A DNA stretch of 47,585 nucleotides from a bacterium (GTDB lineage: Bacteria > Acidobacteriota > Polarisedimenticolia > Polarisedimenticolales > Polarisedimenticolaceae): the NCBI GenBank assembly GCA_024226515.1, contig JAAELQ010000034.1, positions 1-47,585 of the forward strand. Direction: 5' to 3'. Shown here one piece after another: positions 41,257 through 47,585 of this stretch. The stretch's first letter is position 1, and every line of letters starts with the position of its first letter. The translations under genes were made by a program, and so were the position numbers. The notes beneath the pieces were generated by a model. That model ran no database searches and was not told where the DNA came from. It saw only the letters and a list, made by a program, of their open reading frames with translations.

Positions 41257-44012
41257 AGAAGGTCTTCATCGTCTCGCACACGCACTGGGACCGCGAGTGG
41301 TACCAGACGTTCCATCAGTTTCGCGTCGACATGGTGCGCATCATCGACCGGGTGCTGAACGCGCTGGACGACGATCCGACGTTCCACCACTTCCTGCTCG
41401 ACGGCCAGGCGATCCTGCTCGAGGATTACCTGGAGGTTCGTCCCCACGAGCGCGAGCGCCTGCGACGACTGGTTGCCGGCGGCGCCCTGTCGGTCGGCCC
41501 GTGGTACATCCTGCCCGACGAGTTCCTGATCAGCGCCGAGTCGACTGTGCGTAATCTGCTGCTGGGCCATCTCGTGGCGCGCAAGGTCGGCGAGGCGCAG
41601 AAGGTGGGCTACATGCCCGATTCGTTCGGCCACGTGGCCCAGGTGCCGCAGATCCTGCGCCAGGCGGGCATCGACTCGTTCGTCTACACGCGGGGCAACG
41701 GCGACGAGATCGAGCAGACCGGCTACGAGTATCTGTGGCGGGCCCCGGACGGCAGCGAGGTGCTGGCGATCAACCAGTGCGACGGCTACTGCAACGCCGG
41801 GGGCCTGGGCTTCGAGGAGCTGTGGCACGCGCACACGCGGCGCGAGGTCTCGACCGAGCGCGCGGTGACCAAGGTGCGCGGGCTGCTCGAGAAGATGCGG
41901 CCTCTCTCGCGCGGCGACGTCGCCCTGCTGAACAACGGCTGCGATCACTTCCCGCCGCAGCAGGAGTTCGGCCGCGTACTGGCCGCGCTGAACGAAGCGT
42001 TCCCGGAGACCGAGTTCGTCCACACCGATCTGCGCGAGTACGTGGACGCCGTGCGCCGGGGCGGCTTTGCGAAGCGCAGCTTCGGCGGAGAACTGGTCAG
42101 CGGGAAACTGCACCACATTCTGTCGGGCGTGTGGTCGGCGCGGATGTACCTCAAGCAGCAGAACGACTCGGCGCAGAACCTGCTCTCGGGCGTGCTCGAG
42201 CCCGCGTCGGCGTACTCGCGCTTCGTGCTCGGCGAGGAGTATCCGGCGCAGCAGATCGAGTACGCCTGGAAGACGCTGCTGCAGAACCACCCCCACGATT
42301 CGATCTGCGGTTGCAGCATCGACGAGGTGCACCGCGACATGCTGCCGCGCTTCGATGGTGTGCTGCAAACCGGCGACCAGCTTCTACGACACCAGCTCGA
42401 GCGCATCGCACCGACTTTCGCGCGTCAGCCCGAGGCCGACCGCTCGACGGCCATCGCCGTATTCAACCCGTTGCCGCGAAAGCGAACCGAGGTCGTCGAG
42501 CGCATCGTCGTCCTGCAGCCCCTGGGCTATGACGTCGACCGGCTGCGGCTGATCGACGAGGCCGGACGCAGCGTGCCGTTCCGCATTCTCGACCGGCGCT
42601 ACCTCGAACGCTTCTGGGGCATCGACTACCGGCGCGAGCTGTTCGCCGCGGACCAGCAGGAGAAGCTGGCGACCTACCTCGAGCGCTTCGGCGAGCGCAT
42701 CGTGCGCGACGCCTCGCGCGCCGGCGACAGCGACTGCTTCCTGACGCTGCAGTTCCTGGCCGAGGATCTACCCGCCGTGGGTCATGCCCGGTACTTCCTG
42801 GTCGAAGATGCATCCGGAGGAATTCCCGACCCCGGCGCACCGCCCGTACGCGCCGAGGGCGACGTCCTGGAGAACGAACTGCTGCGCGTCCGGCTGCACG
42901 GCAACGGCACGTTCGACCTCGAGGACAAACGCAGCGGCCGGGAGTACACCGGGCTCAACCTGCTGGAAGATACCGAGGACATCGGCGACGAGTACGACTA
43001 CTGCCCCGCGGAACGAACGCGGACCCTCGACTCGAGCTCGGCGACCGGCGACGTTTGCGTCGTCGAGAGCGGCGGCTGGTCGGCCGCGCTGGAGTCGGAG
43101 TTCGTGCTGCGACTGCCCGAGCGCATCGCCGCCGACCGCACGCGACGCGGGTACGAGCCCTGCGCGTGCGCCGTCCGCGTGAGGATCGCGCTTCGCACAC
43201 GGAGCCCCGTCGTCGAGATCGAGACCACGTTCGACAACCGCGCGAACGATCACCGACTGCGCGCGGTCTTCCCGTCGGGCGTCGCGAGCGACACCGTCGT
43301 CTCCGACGGCCACTACTACATCAACCGGCGGCCGATCCGGCAGCCGGACGGCGATGACTGGGTCCAGCCTCCTCCGGGGACCTTCCCGCAGCAGGACTGG
43401 TCGCTGGTCGAGGACGGCGGGCGCGGACTCGCCGTGCTGAACCGCGGACTCCCCGAGATCGCGGCGATGCGTGAGGACTCCGGCAACGTGGCGTTACACC
43501 TGACGCTGCTGCGCTGCGTGGACTGGCTGTCGCGCGACGACTTTCCCACGCGGCGTCACTCCAACGCGGGGCCGACGCTGTACACGCCCGAGGCTCAGTG
43601 CCCGGGCACGCACCGTTTCCGCTACGCCGTCGTGCCCTTCGAGGGCGACGCGATCGCGGCCGGCATCCCGCACGAGAGCCGGCGCTGGCGAACGCCCGTC
43701 CTGACGATCCAGGGGGTCGAGGACTGCGGCGCGGCGTCGACGGACGGCCTGGTCGGCCACACGTCGGCGCAGACGCAGATGACCGCGATCAAGCGCCACG
43801 AAGAACGAGACTCGCTCGTCGTGCGGCTCTACAACCTGACGGCAGAACCGGTCCGCGATACGCTGCAGCTCGGTTTTGTTGCCGCTGCGGCCTGGCGCAC
43901 GAACCTGCTGGAGCAGCGCGAGGCGGAGTTGTCGATCGCGGACGGGCGCGTGATCGAGGTCGAGCTGGGCCCCCATCGCATCGTCACGCTGGAGATCCGA
44001 CCGCAAACATAG
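41253..44012 (+). CDS. GH38 alpha-mannosidase
   Basis: 919 residues from the GTG at 41253 (GTGA overlap), with AGGGG 6 nt upstream. The catalytic domain begins at once with HTHWDREW (zinc ligands His11 and Asp13). The nucleophile and zinc ligand Asp123 lies in GYMPDSFGH, and the last zinc His lies in NHPHDSICGCS. A helical middle domain and a C-terminal beta-domain complete the usual GH38 length. There is no signal peptide, so it is cytoplasmic, like MngB-type bacterial alpha-mannosidases. It removes alpha-linked mannose with retention of configuration. The gene ends 2 nt before the stop of the oppositely oriented flavoprotein gene. The family call is very strong; linkage preference cannot be read from the sequence. 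Confidence 0.95.
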   Translation: MKKVFIVSHTHWDREWYQTFHQFRVDMVRIIDRVLNALDDDPTFHHFLLDGQAILLEDYLEVRPHERERLRRLVAGGALSVGPWYILPDEFLISAESTVRNLLLGHLVARKVGEAQKVGYMPDSFGHVAQVPQILRQAGIDSFVYTRGNGDEIEQTGYEYLWRAPDGSEVLAINQCDGYCNAGGLGFEELWHAHTRREVSTERAVTKVRGLLEKMRPLSRGDVALLNNGCDHFPPQQEFGRVLAALNEAFPETEFVHTDLREYVDAVRRGGFAKRSFGGELVSGKLHHILSGVWSARMYLKQQNDSAQNLLSGVLEPASAYSRFVLGEEYPAQQIEYAWKTLLQNHPHDSICGCSIDEVHRDMLPRFDGVLQTGDQLLRHQLERIAPTFARQPEADRSTAIAVFNPLPRKRTEVVERIVVLQPLGYDVDRLRLIDEAGRSVPFRILDRRYLERFWGIDYRRELFAADQQEKLATYLERFGERIVRDASRAGDSDCFLTLQFLAEDLPAVGHARYFLVEDASGGIPDPGAPPVRAEGDVLENELLRVRLHGNGTFDLEDKRSGREYTGLNLLEDTEDIGDEYDYCPAERTRTLDSSSATGDVCVVESGGWSAALESEFVLRLPERIAADRTRRGYEPCACAVRVRIALRTRSPVVEIETTFDNRANDHRLRAVFPSGVASDTVVSDGHYYINRRPIRQPDGDDWVQPPPGTFPQQDWSLVEDGGRGLAVLNRGLPEIAAMREDSGNVALHLTLLRCVDWLSRDDFPTRRHSNAGPTLYTPEAQCPGTHRFRYAVVPFEGDAIAAGIPHESRRWRTPVLTIQGVEDCGAASTDGLVGHTSAQTQMTAIKRHEERDSLVVRLYNLTAEPVRDTLQLGFVAAAAWRTNLLEQREAELSIADGRVIEVELGPHRIVTLEIRPQT

Positions 44013-44014
44013 AG

Positions 44015-45319
44015 TCAGCGGGTGCCGAACTTCGTCGAGACCTCGATCCCGAGCTCCCTGAGAAACGGCGTCGGCAGAATGCCTCCGGCGCAGACGATCA
44101 CGTTGTCGTTCGGCAGCCGCAGGCTCTCGGCCCCGGCCTCCAGCGTGACGTGGTCGGGCCGGATCTCACGGACGTTCGACTGCAGCATCAGGCGGATCTT
44201 CCCCGCCGCGGAGAGCTCGTCGATCCGGACGCGGTTCTTCTCCTTGGCGCGGTTGAACGCCGGAGAGCGGTACGACAGCGTGACCTCGGCGGAGTCCGAC
44301 AGCGCGGCCGCCGCCTCCAGTGCGCTGTCCCCGCCGCCGACGACCAGCACACGCTTTCCCTGGAACTGCTCTGGGTCGACCAGTCGGTAGTAGACCTTGG
44401 GCAGCTCCTCGCCGTCGACGCCGAGCTTCCGCGGCGTTCCGCGACGGCCGATCGCCAGTAACACGGCGCGCGCGCGATACGAGCCGCGCGTCGTGGTCAC
44501 GTCGAACGCTTCGCCGTCGCGCGCCACGCGCTCCAGTCGCTCGTTGTAGCGGATATCGAGCCCCGCCTCCTCCTCGACTCCCTTCCAGAACGCCAGCAGG
44601 GCCTCCTTCGTGGTCTCCGTGAACCGCGTCTTGCCGACGATCGGCAACACGGCGGGACGCGTCATGACGATCTTGCCCCGCGGATAGTGAGCCACCGTTC
44701 CGCCCAGCGTCTCCTGTTCGACGGTCATGAAACGCAGCCCGGCTTCCTTCGCCGCGAGCGACGCGGAAATCCCGGCGGGCCCGGCGCCGACGATGACGAC
44801 ATCGAGCGACGATGCGTCGCGCGGTCCGCCCAGCGCGCCGACGGACTCGATGGCCTGACGCCCCTGCTCGACCGCGTTGCGAATCAGGCCCATCCCGCCG
44901 AGCTCGCCGGCGATGAAGATCCCCGGAATATTCGTCTCGAAGTTCGGCCGCACCTCGGGGATCTCGACGCCGCGCCGCTCGGTGCCGAAGACGAGCTCGA
45001 TCGCGTCGGTGGGGCACGCGCTCTTGCACGCGCCGTGGCCGATACAACGCGTCGGCTCGACGAGCTGCGCCTTGCCCTCGATGATCCCGAGGATCTTCCC
45101 CTCGGGGCAGGCGTCGACGCAGGTCGCGCAGCCGATGCAGCGCAGCGGATCGATCACGGGGTGCAGCGACGCCGGTTCGGTCAGGCCCGACGCCTGCGAG
45201 ATGTCCTTTCGCTCCACGCTCCGTCGCTCCTCGCGCAGGCTGCTGCGTGCGAAATACAGCGCGAGGGCCAGGCCGGGGGCGAGGACGAGGGCGGCGGCTA
45301 CCCAGGAGGTCGTTTCCAT
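44015..45319 (-). CDS. Membrane-anchored ferredoxin / FAD-NAD(P)H oxidoreductase, apparently permuted
   Basis: 434 residues from the ATG at 45319, which shares one base with the upstream stop (TGATG). The frame is open upstream, but that stretch has no protein character. One N-terminal helix (residues about 5-24) is followed by basic residues, so the enzyme body is probably cytoplasmic. Residues 58-104 are a two-cluster ferredoxin: C61-IG-C64-AT-C67-VDA-C71-P, and C92-IG-H95-GA-C98-KSA-C102-P, where His95 replaces the expected Cys. Residues about 125-165 (FETNIPGIFIAGELGG, RNAVEQGRQAIESV) match the FAD-closing segment that normally ends thioredoxin-reductase-like proteins. The FAD motif GAGPAG (178-183) and an NAD(P) motif VVGGGDSALEAA follow. 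The chain ends right after ILPTPFLRELGIEVST. There is no CxxC active site. Closest look: the YpdA-like family. Confidence 0.85.
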   Translation of the reverse strand: METTSWVAAALVLAPGLALALYFARSSLREERRSVERKDISQASGLTEPASLHPVIDPLRCIGCATCVDACPEGKILGIIEGKAQLVEPTRCIGHGACKSACPTDAIELVFGTERRGVEIPEVRPNFETNIPGIFIAGELGGMGLIRNAVEQGRQAIESVGALGGPRDASSLDVVIVGAGPAGISASLAAKEAGLRFMTVEQETLGGTVAHYPRGKIVMTRPAVLPIVGKTRFTETTKEALLAFWKGVEEEAGLDIRYNERLERVARDGEAFDVTTTRGSYRARAVLLAIGRRGTPRKLGVDGEELPKVYYRLVDPEQFQGKRVLVVGGGDSALEAAAALSDSAEVTLSYRSPAFNRAKEKNRVRIDELSAAGKIRLMLQSNVREIRPDHVTLEAGAESLRLPNDNVIVCAGGILPTPFLRELGIEVSTKFGTR

Positions 45320-46902
45320 CAGAAGCGGTAGCTCACGCTGGTGTGGAGGTAGTCCACCTGCTCCAGGTCGCTGTCGGTCCGCTCCAGCGACAGCAGTACA
45401 TACCACGATCGGCCCACCGCGTAATCGAGGTCGATGCCGTACCAGGTGAGGGTCGAGTCCTGTCCCAGCCCCTGCGCGAGTTCCTCGTTTCGCGCCCCGC
45501 CTCCGATCGACGCCCGCAGGCGGGAGCCGGCGTCGATACCCACGCGCAGCGAGACCAGCTGTCCCTCGACCCGCTCGTTGGTGTAGTGCGAGACGCGGGT
45601 CCGGACGTCGATGTTGCGCGATGTCATGCGGTAGACGTCGAACCGGGCCGTGTACGAGTCGGCGCTGTCGTAGGACTCGCGGCGGTTCGTCTTGGCATCC
45701 AGCCCGAGCCGGTATCGCTTCTTCAGCAAGACCGAGGAGCCGAACCACAGCCCACGGCGGTACGTGTCGTCGAACTCCGTGCCCGGCGTGATCCGGTCGC
45801 GGTACAGCCGCACTCGACGCCGGTTGTCGAATCCCGCGTGGAGCTCGACGGTGCGATTGACCTGATAGCGCAGCGTCGCGTACGTGCTGGTCGGCGAAAT
45901 GCTGTCCTCGCCCTCGTCTTCCTTCCACGAGCGGTTGAGATCGACCTCCTGCGTCAGGTAGCCGAACAGACGACGGGAGCGGAAACGACCCTGGAAGTAG
46001 AGGAACTCGCGATTGACCTCGGAGTCCTCGTAGGATCCGACCAGACCCGTGGTGAGTCTCCAGCGTCGCGACGACTCGTGCGCGTTGAACCACTGGAAGA
46101 ACGCACCGTGCTCGCGAATATCGCCGGAGTATCCGTAGTCCTCGGCGTCCGGCTGCGAGCCGCTGAAGAAGCCGGTCGCCCAGCGCCCGCCGGCGTAGCG
46201 CGCCGAGACTCCGTCAAAGACGCTGACCACCGCCAGTGCCGGCGAGTAGTGTCGTCCGAGCGTCAGCTCCCACGGACCGTCCTCCCTCCGGTGCTGCACG
46301 GCCAGTCGGTAGACCCGCGTCCGGCTGTCGTCGAGGCTGGATCCGTCGGCCGCGGTGCGATAGGTGCGCCTCGCGCGCACGTCGACGTCGAAGCCCCACG
46401 CCGAACCGTTGATCGCGTCGGCGTCGAGCCGTAGATCGAGGGCCGGTTGCGAGTAGTCCGCCCCGCCGTCCCCACGGTCCGCCACGGAGAGCCAGCGCAC
46501 GCCGACGCGGCCGTGGATCCCGGGACGCACGCGCCGGCGCGACGGAGGGGGCCGCTTGTCGGCGGTGGGCGTCGCCTCCGGTTGCAGCTGCAACACTTCG
46601 ATCGTCGCCGCGTCGCCCGCCACCGGCGGCGACACTGATTCCAGCAACTTGCAGACCGATTTGTGCGTCGAGAGATCGGTGACCTCGGCCGTGGCCACCG
46701 GCTCGCCGTCGCGCAGAATCGTCACCGTGTCTCCGATCCGCACCTGCTCTTCCCGTCCGGCCGACACGTAGACCGAGGTCGAGGTGACGAAGGTGACCTT
46801 GGCCTGCAGCACGCGGGTCGGCTCCTCGGCCGACACCCGACCCGATGCCGCTCCGATCGAGAGCGACAGGGCCAGGCCGAGAGCGATTGGAGAGATCCGC
46901 AC
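45319..46902 (-). CDS. Outer-membrane beta-barrel with N-terminal SH3-like domain
   Basis: 527 residues from the GTG at 46902, with AGGGAG 9 nt upstream, giving a clean signal peptide (ALGLALSLSIGAASGRVSA). Residues about 28-115 (VYVSAGREEQVRIGDTVTI, GEPVATAEVTDLS) resemble an SH3-like or FlgT-type beta-domain in the periplasm. A Pro/Arg-rich linker follows, then from about residue 145 a long run of amphipathic strands (VRWLSVADR, WGFDVDVRARRTY, WELTLGRHY, LFGYLTQEVDLN) and the classic C-terminal signature ..HTSVSYRF with a terminal Phe. It is therefore a probable outer-membrane barrel of about 18-22 strands. It lies 5 nt after a multihaem cytochrome gene and is coupled to the flavoprotein gene, so a porin role in electron transfer is inferred. 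Confidence 0.85.
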   Translation of the reverse strand: MRISPIALGLALSLSIGAASGRVSAEEPTRVLQAKVTFVTSTSVYVSAGREEQVRIGDTVTILRDGEPVATAEVTDLSTHKSVCKLLESVSPPVAGDAATIEVLQLQPEATPTADKRPPPSRRRVRPGIHGRVGVRWLSVADRGDGGADYSQPALDLRLDADAINGSAWGFDVDVRARRTYRTAADGSSLDDSRTRVYRLAVQHRREDGPWELTLGRHYSPALAVVSVFDGVSARYAGGRWATGFFSGSQPDAEDYGYSGDIREHGAFFQWFNAHESSRRWRLTTGLVGSYEDSEVNREFLYFQGRFRSRRLFGYLTQEVDLNRSWKEDEGEDSISPTSTYATLRYQVNRTVELHAGFDNRRRVRLYRDRITPGTEFDDTYRRGLWFGSSVLLKKRYRLGLDAKTNRRESYDSADSYTARFDVYRMTSRNIDVRTRVSHYTNERVEGQLVSLRVGIDAGSRLRASIGGGARNEELAQGLGQDSTLTWYGIDLDYAVGRSWYVLLSLERTDSDLEQVDYLHTSVSYRF

Positions 46903-46907
46903 CCGCG

Positions 46908-47585
46908 TCAGTCTCCCTGGGGGTGGCAGAAGTAACACTCCTGACTCTCGTAGGCGTACCCCGTGACCTCGCTGTGATCCCGATCGACGTCCCCTTGATC
47001 GTCGTGCTCGTGACAATCGATGCAGCTGAAGGTCGAGAAATCGGTGCGCACGGTGTGACACTCGTCACACGTGCTCCACTCCTCCCGGTGCTTGCCGGAG
47101 AAGATCGGGAAGTAGAGCGCGTCGTGGTCGTCGAAGTCGGCCGGCACCCATGCGTTGGTCCCGTGGCACACGTCGCAATCCTGCGGGAATCCGGAGGCCG
47201 CGTGATCGGGGTCGCTCGTCGCGTTGTACTCGGCCAGGTGACACGTCACGCATTGCGTGCCGGGACCGAGCAGATCGTGATCGAATGTCGCCGGCACCCA
47301 CGCACCGGTCGTGTGACACGCCTCGCAGTCCTGCGGAATCGCCGCAGCGGCGTGATCCGGGTCCGTGGTCGACGCGTAGTCGGCGAGGTGGCACGTGACG
47401 CATTGCGAGCCGGGGCCGAGCAGGTCGTGATCGATCGTCGCGGGAATCCAGGCAACGGTCGTGTGACACGCCTCGCAGTCCTGCGGAATCGCCGCCGCGA
47501 TGTGATCCGGATCCAGCGTCATCGTGAAGTCGTCGATGTGACACGTGCTGCACTGCGCACCGGGGCCGAGCAGATCGTGATCGAA
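46908..47585 (-). CDS. Multihaem c-type cytochrome, repeat-built (5' partial)
   Basis: The frame is open to the right edge, so the N terminus and signal peptide lie outside; 225 residues are visible. Nine CxxCH haem motifs are present: CSTCH, CEACH, CVTCH, CEACH, CVTCH, CDVCH, CDECH, CIDCH and CYFCH. The first part is built of 50-residue repeats (DPDHAAAAIPQDCEACHTT, then FDHDLLGPG, then QCVTCHLA), each with two haems and extra DH histidines that can be distal ligands. The last three motifs lie in a non-repeated C-terminal domain. It is likely periplasmic or outer-membrane-associated and moves electrons over a distance. It is the first visible gene of an operon with the barrel and flavoprotein genes. 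The number of repeats upstream is unknown. Confidence 0.92.
   Translation of the reverse strand, partial: FDHDLLGPGAQCSTCHIDDFTMTLDPDHIAAAIPQDCEACHTTVAWIPATIDHDLLGPGSQCVTCHLADYASTTDPDHAAAAIPQDCEACHTTGAWVPATFDHDLLGPGTQCVTCHLAEYNATSDPDHAASGFPQDCDVCHGTNAWVPADFDDHDALYFPIFSGKHREEWSTCDECHTVRTDFSTFSCIDCHEHDDQGDVDRDHSEVTGYAYESQECYFCHPQGD
47161..47585 (-). repeat. 150-nt tandem repeats in the multihaem cytochrome gene
   Basis: The segment around the CEACH/CDVCH codons recurs at 47161, 47311 and 47461, exactly 150 nt apart. The segment encoding FDHDLLGPG recurs at about 47258, 47408 and 47558 with the same period. The copies at 47311 and 47461 are almost identical in DNA over some 35 bases, so the expansion is fairly recent. 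The array runs off the window edge. Confidence 0.9.

Noticed and set aside
44013..44014. Expected terminator between the convergent GH38 and flavoprotein genes
   Set aside because: Only 2 nt separate the stops and I see no strong hairpin with a T run on either side, so no terminator is claimed.

Overview
The window is a high-GC stretch, densely packed with genes, from a Gram-negative (two-membrane) bacterium. It has outer-membrane beta-barrels, lipoprotein signals, Tat signals, haem-c proteins, many GTG/TTG starts and many 4-nt stop/start overlaps. The mix of large secreted repeat proteins (DUF11, MopE-type metal-binding repeats, Cys-containing Fn3-like modules ending in ..CP), a DUF1800/DUF1501 pair and multihaem cytochromes suggests an environmental Acidobacteriota-like (or related deep-branching) lineage. 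That placement is an inference from gene content. I saw no rRNA, tRNA, CRISPR array, transposase or phage gene, and no gene-free stretch over 300 bases.

Layout. (1) 1-14734, plus strand: a surface-protein operon. It holds a >2500-residue DUF11/OmpA/beta-barrel protein (5' end outside the window), a FecR-like membrane protein, a sensor histidine kinase, and a 1329-residue secreted protein with MopE repeats, an inserted fibrinogen-like domain and a dockerin-like tail. (2) 14852-18923: a monohaem cytochrome c apparently fused to an outer-membrane barrel, then a secreted beta-helix protein. (3) 18991-20721, minus: a DUF3592 membrane protein. (4) 20814-24333, plus: a retropepsin-like protease with TPR-like repeats, a small secreted protein, and a PafA-like phosphatase lipoprotein. 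(5) 24455-29405: DUF1800, DUF1501 (Tat) and a beta-propeller/blue-copper protein. (6) 29470-33726: a zinc-ribbon protein, a DUF885-like metallopeptidase lipoprotein, a Tat-exported glycosylasparaginase, and a GT-C glycosyltransferase. (7) 33654-34328, minus: the queuosine-precursor transporter YhhQ, overlapping its neighbour tail to tail. (8) 34405-44012, plus: a tightly overlapped operon of CBM9-like lipoprotein, chorismate mutase/prephenate dehydrogenase (TyrA), sodium:solute symporter, GH130 phosphorylase, a second GT-C enzyme and a GH38 alpha-mannosidase. (9) 44015-47585, minus: a multihaem cytochrome c (at least nine haems, 5' end outside the window), an outer-membrane beta-barrel, and a membrane-anchored ferredoxin/flavin oxidoreductase.

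How the genes may work together. Region 9 looks like an electron-transfer module: a flavin/Fe-S oxidoreductase at the inner membrane, a repeat-built multihaem wire, and a barrel in the outer membrane. Its flavoprotein appears to carry the FAD-domain closing segment at the wrong end, as in a circular permutation, and one Fe-S ligand is His. Regions 6 and 8 together encode glycosylasparaginase, alpha-mannosidase, mannoside phosphorylase and a symporter. That set could dismantle N-glycan-like or mannan-like glycans. Region 1 may be a self-sensing surface organelle: giant barrel, periplasmic FecR/Ig protein sharing a domain with it, kinase, and secreted adhesin.
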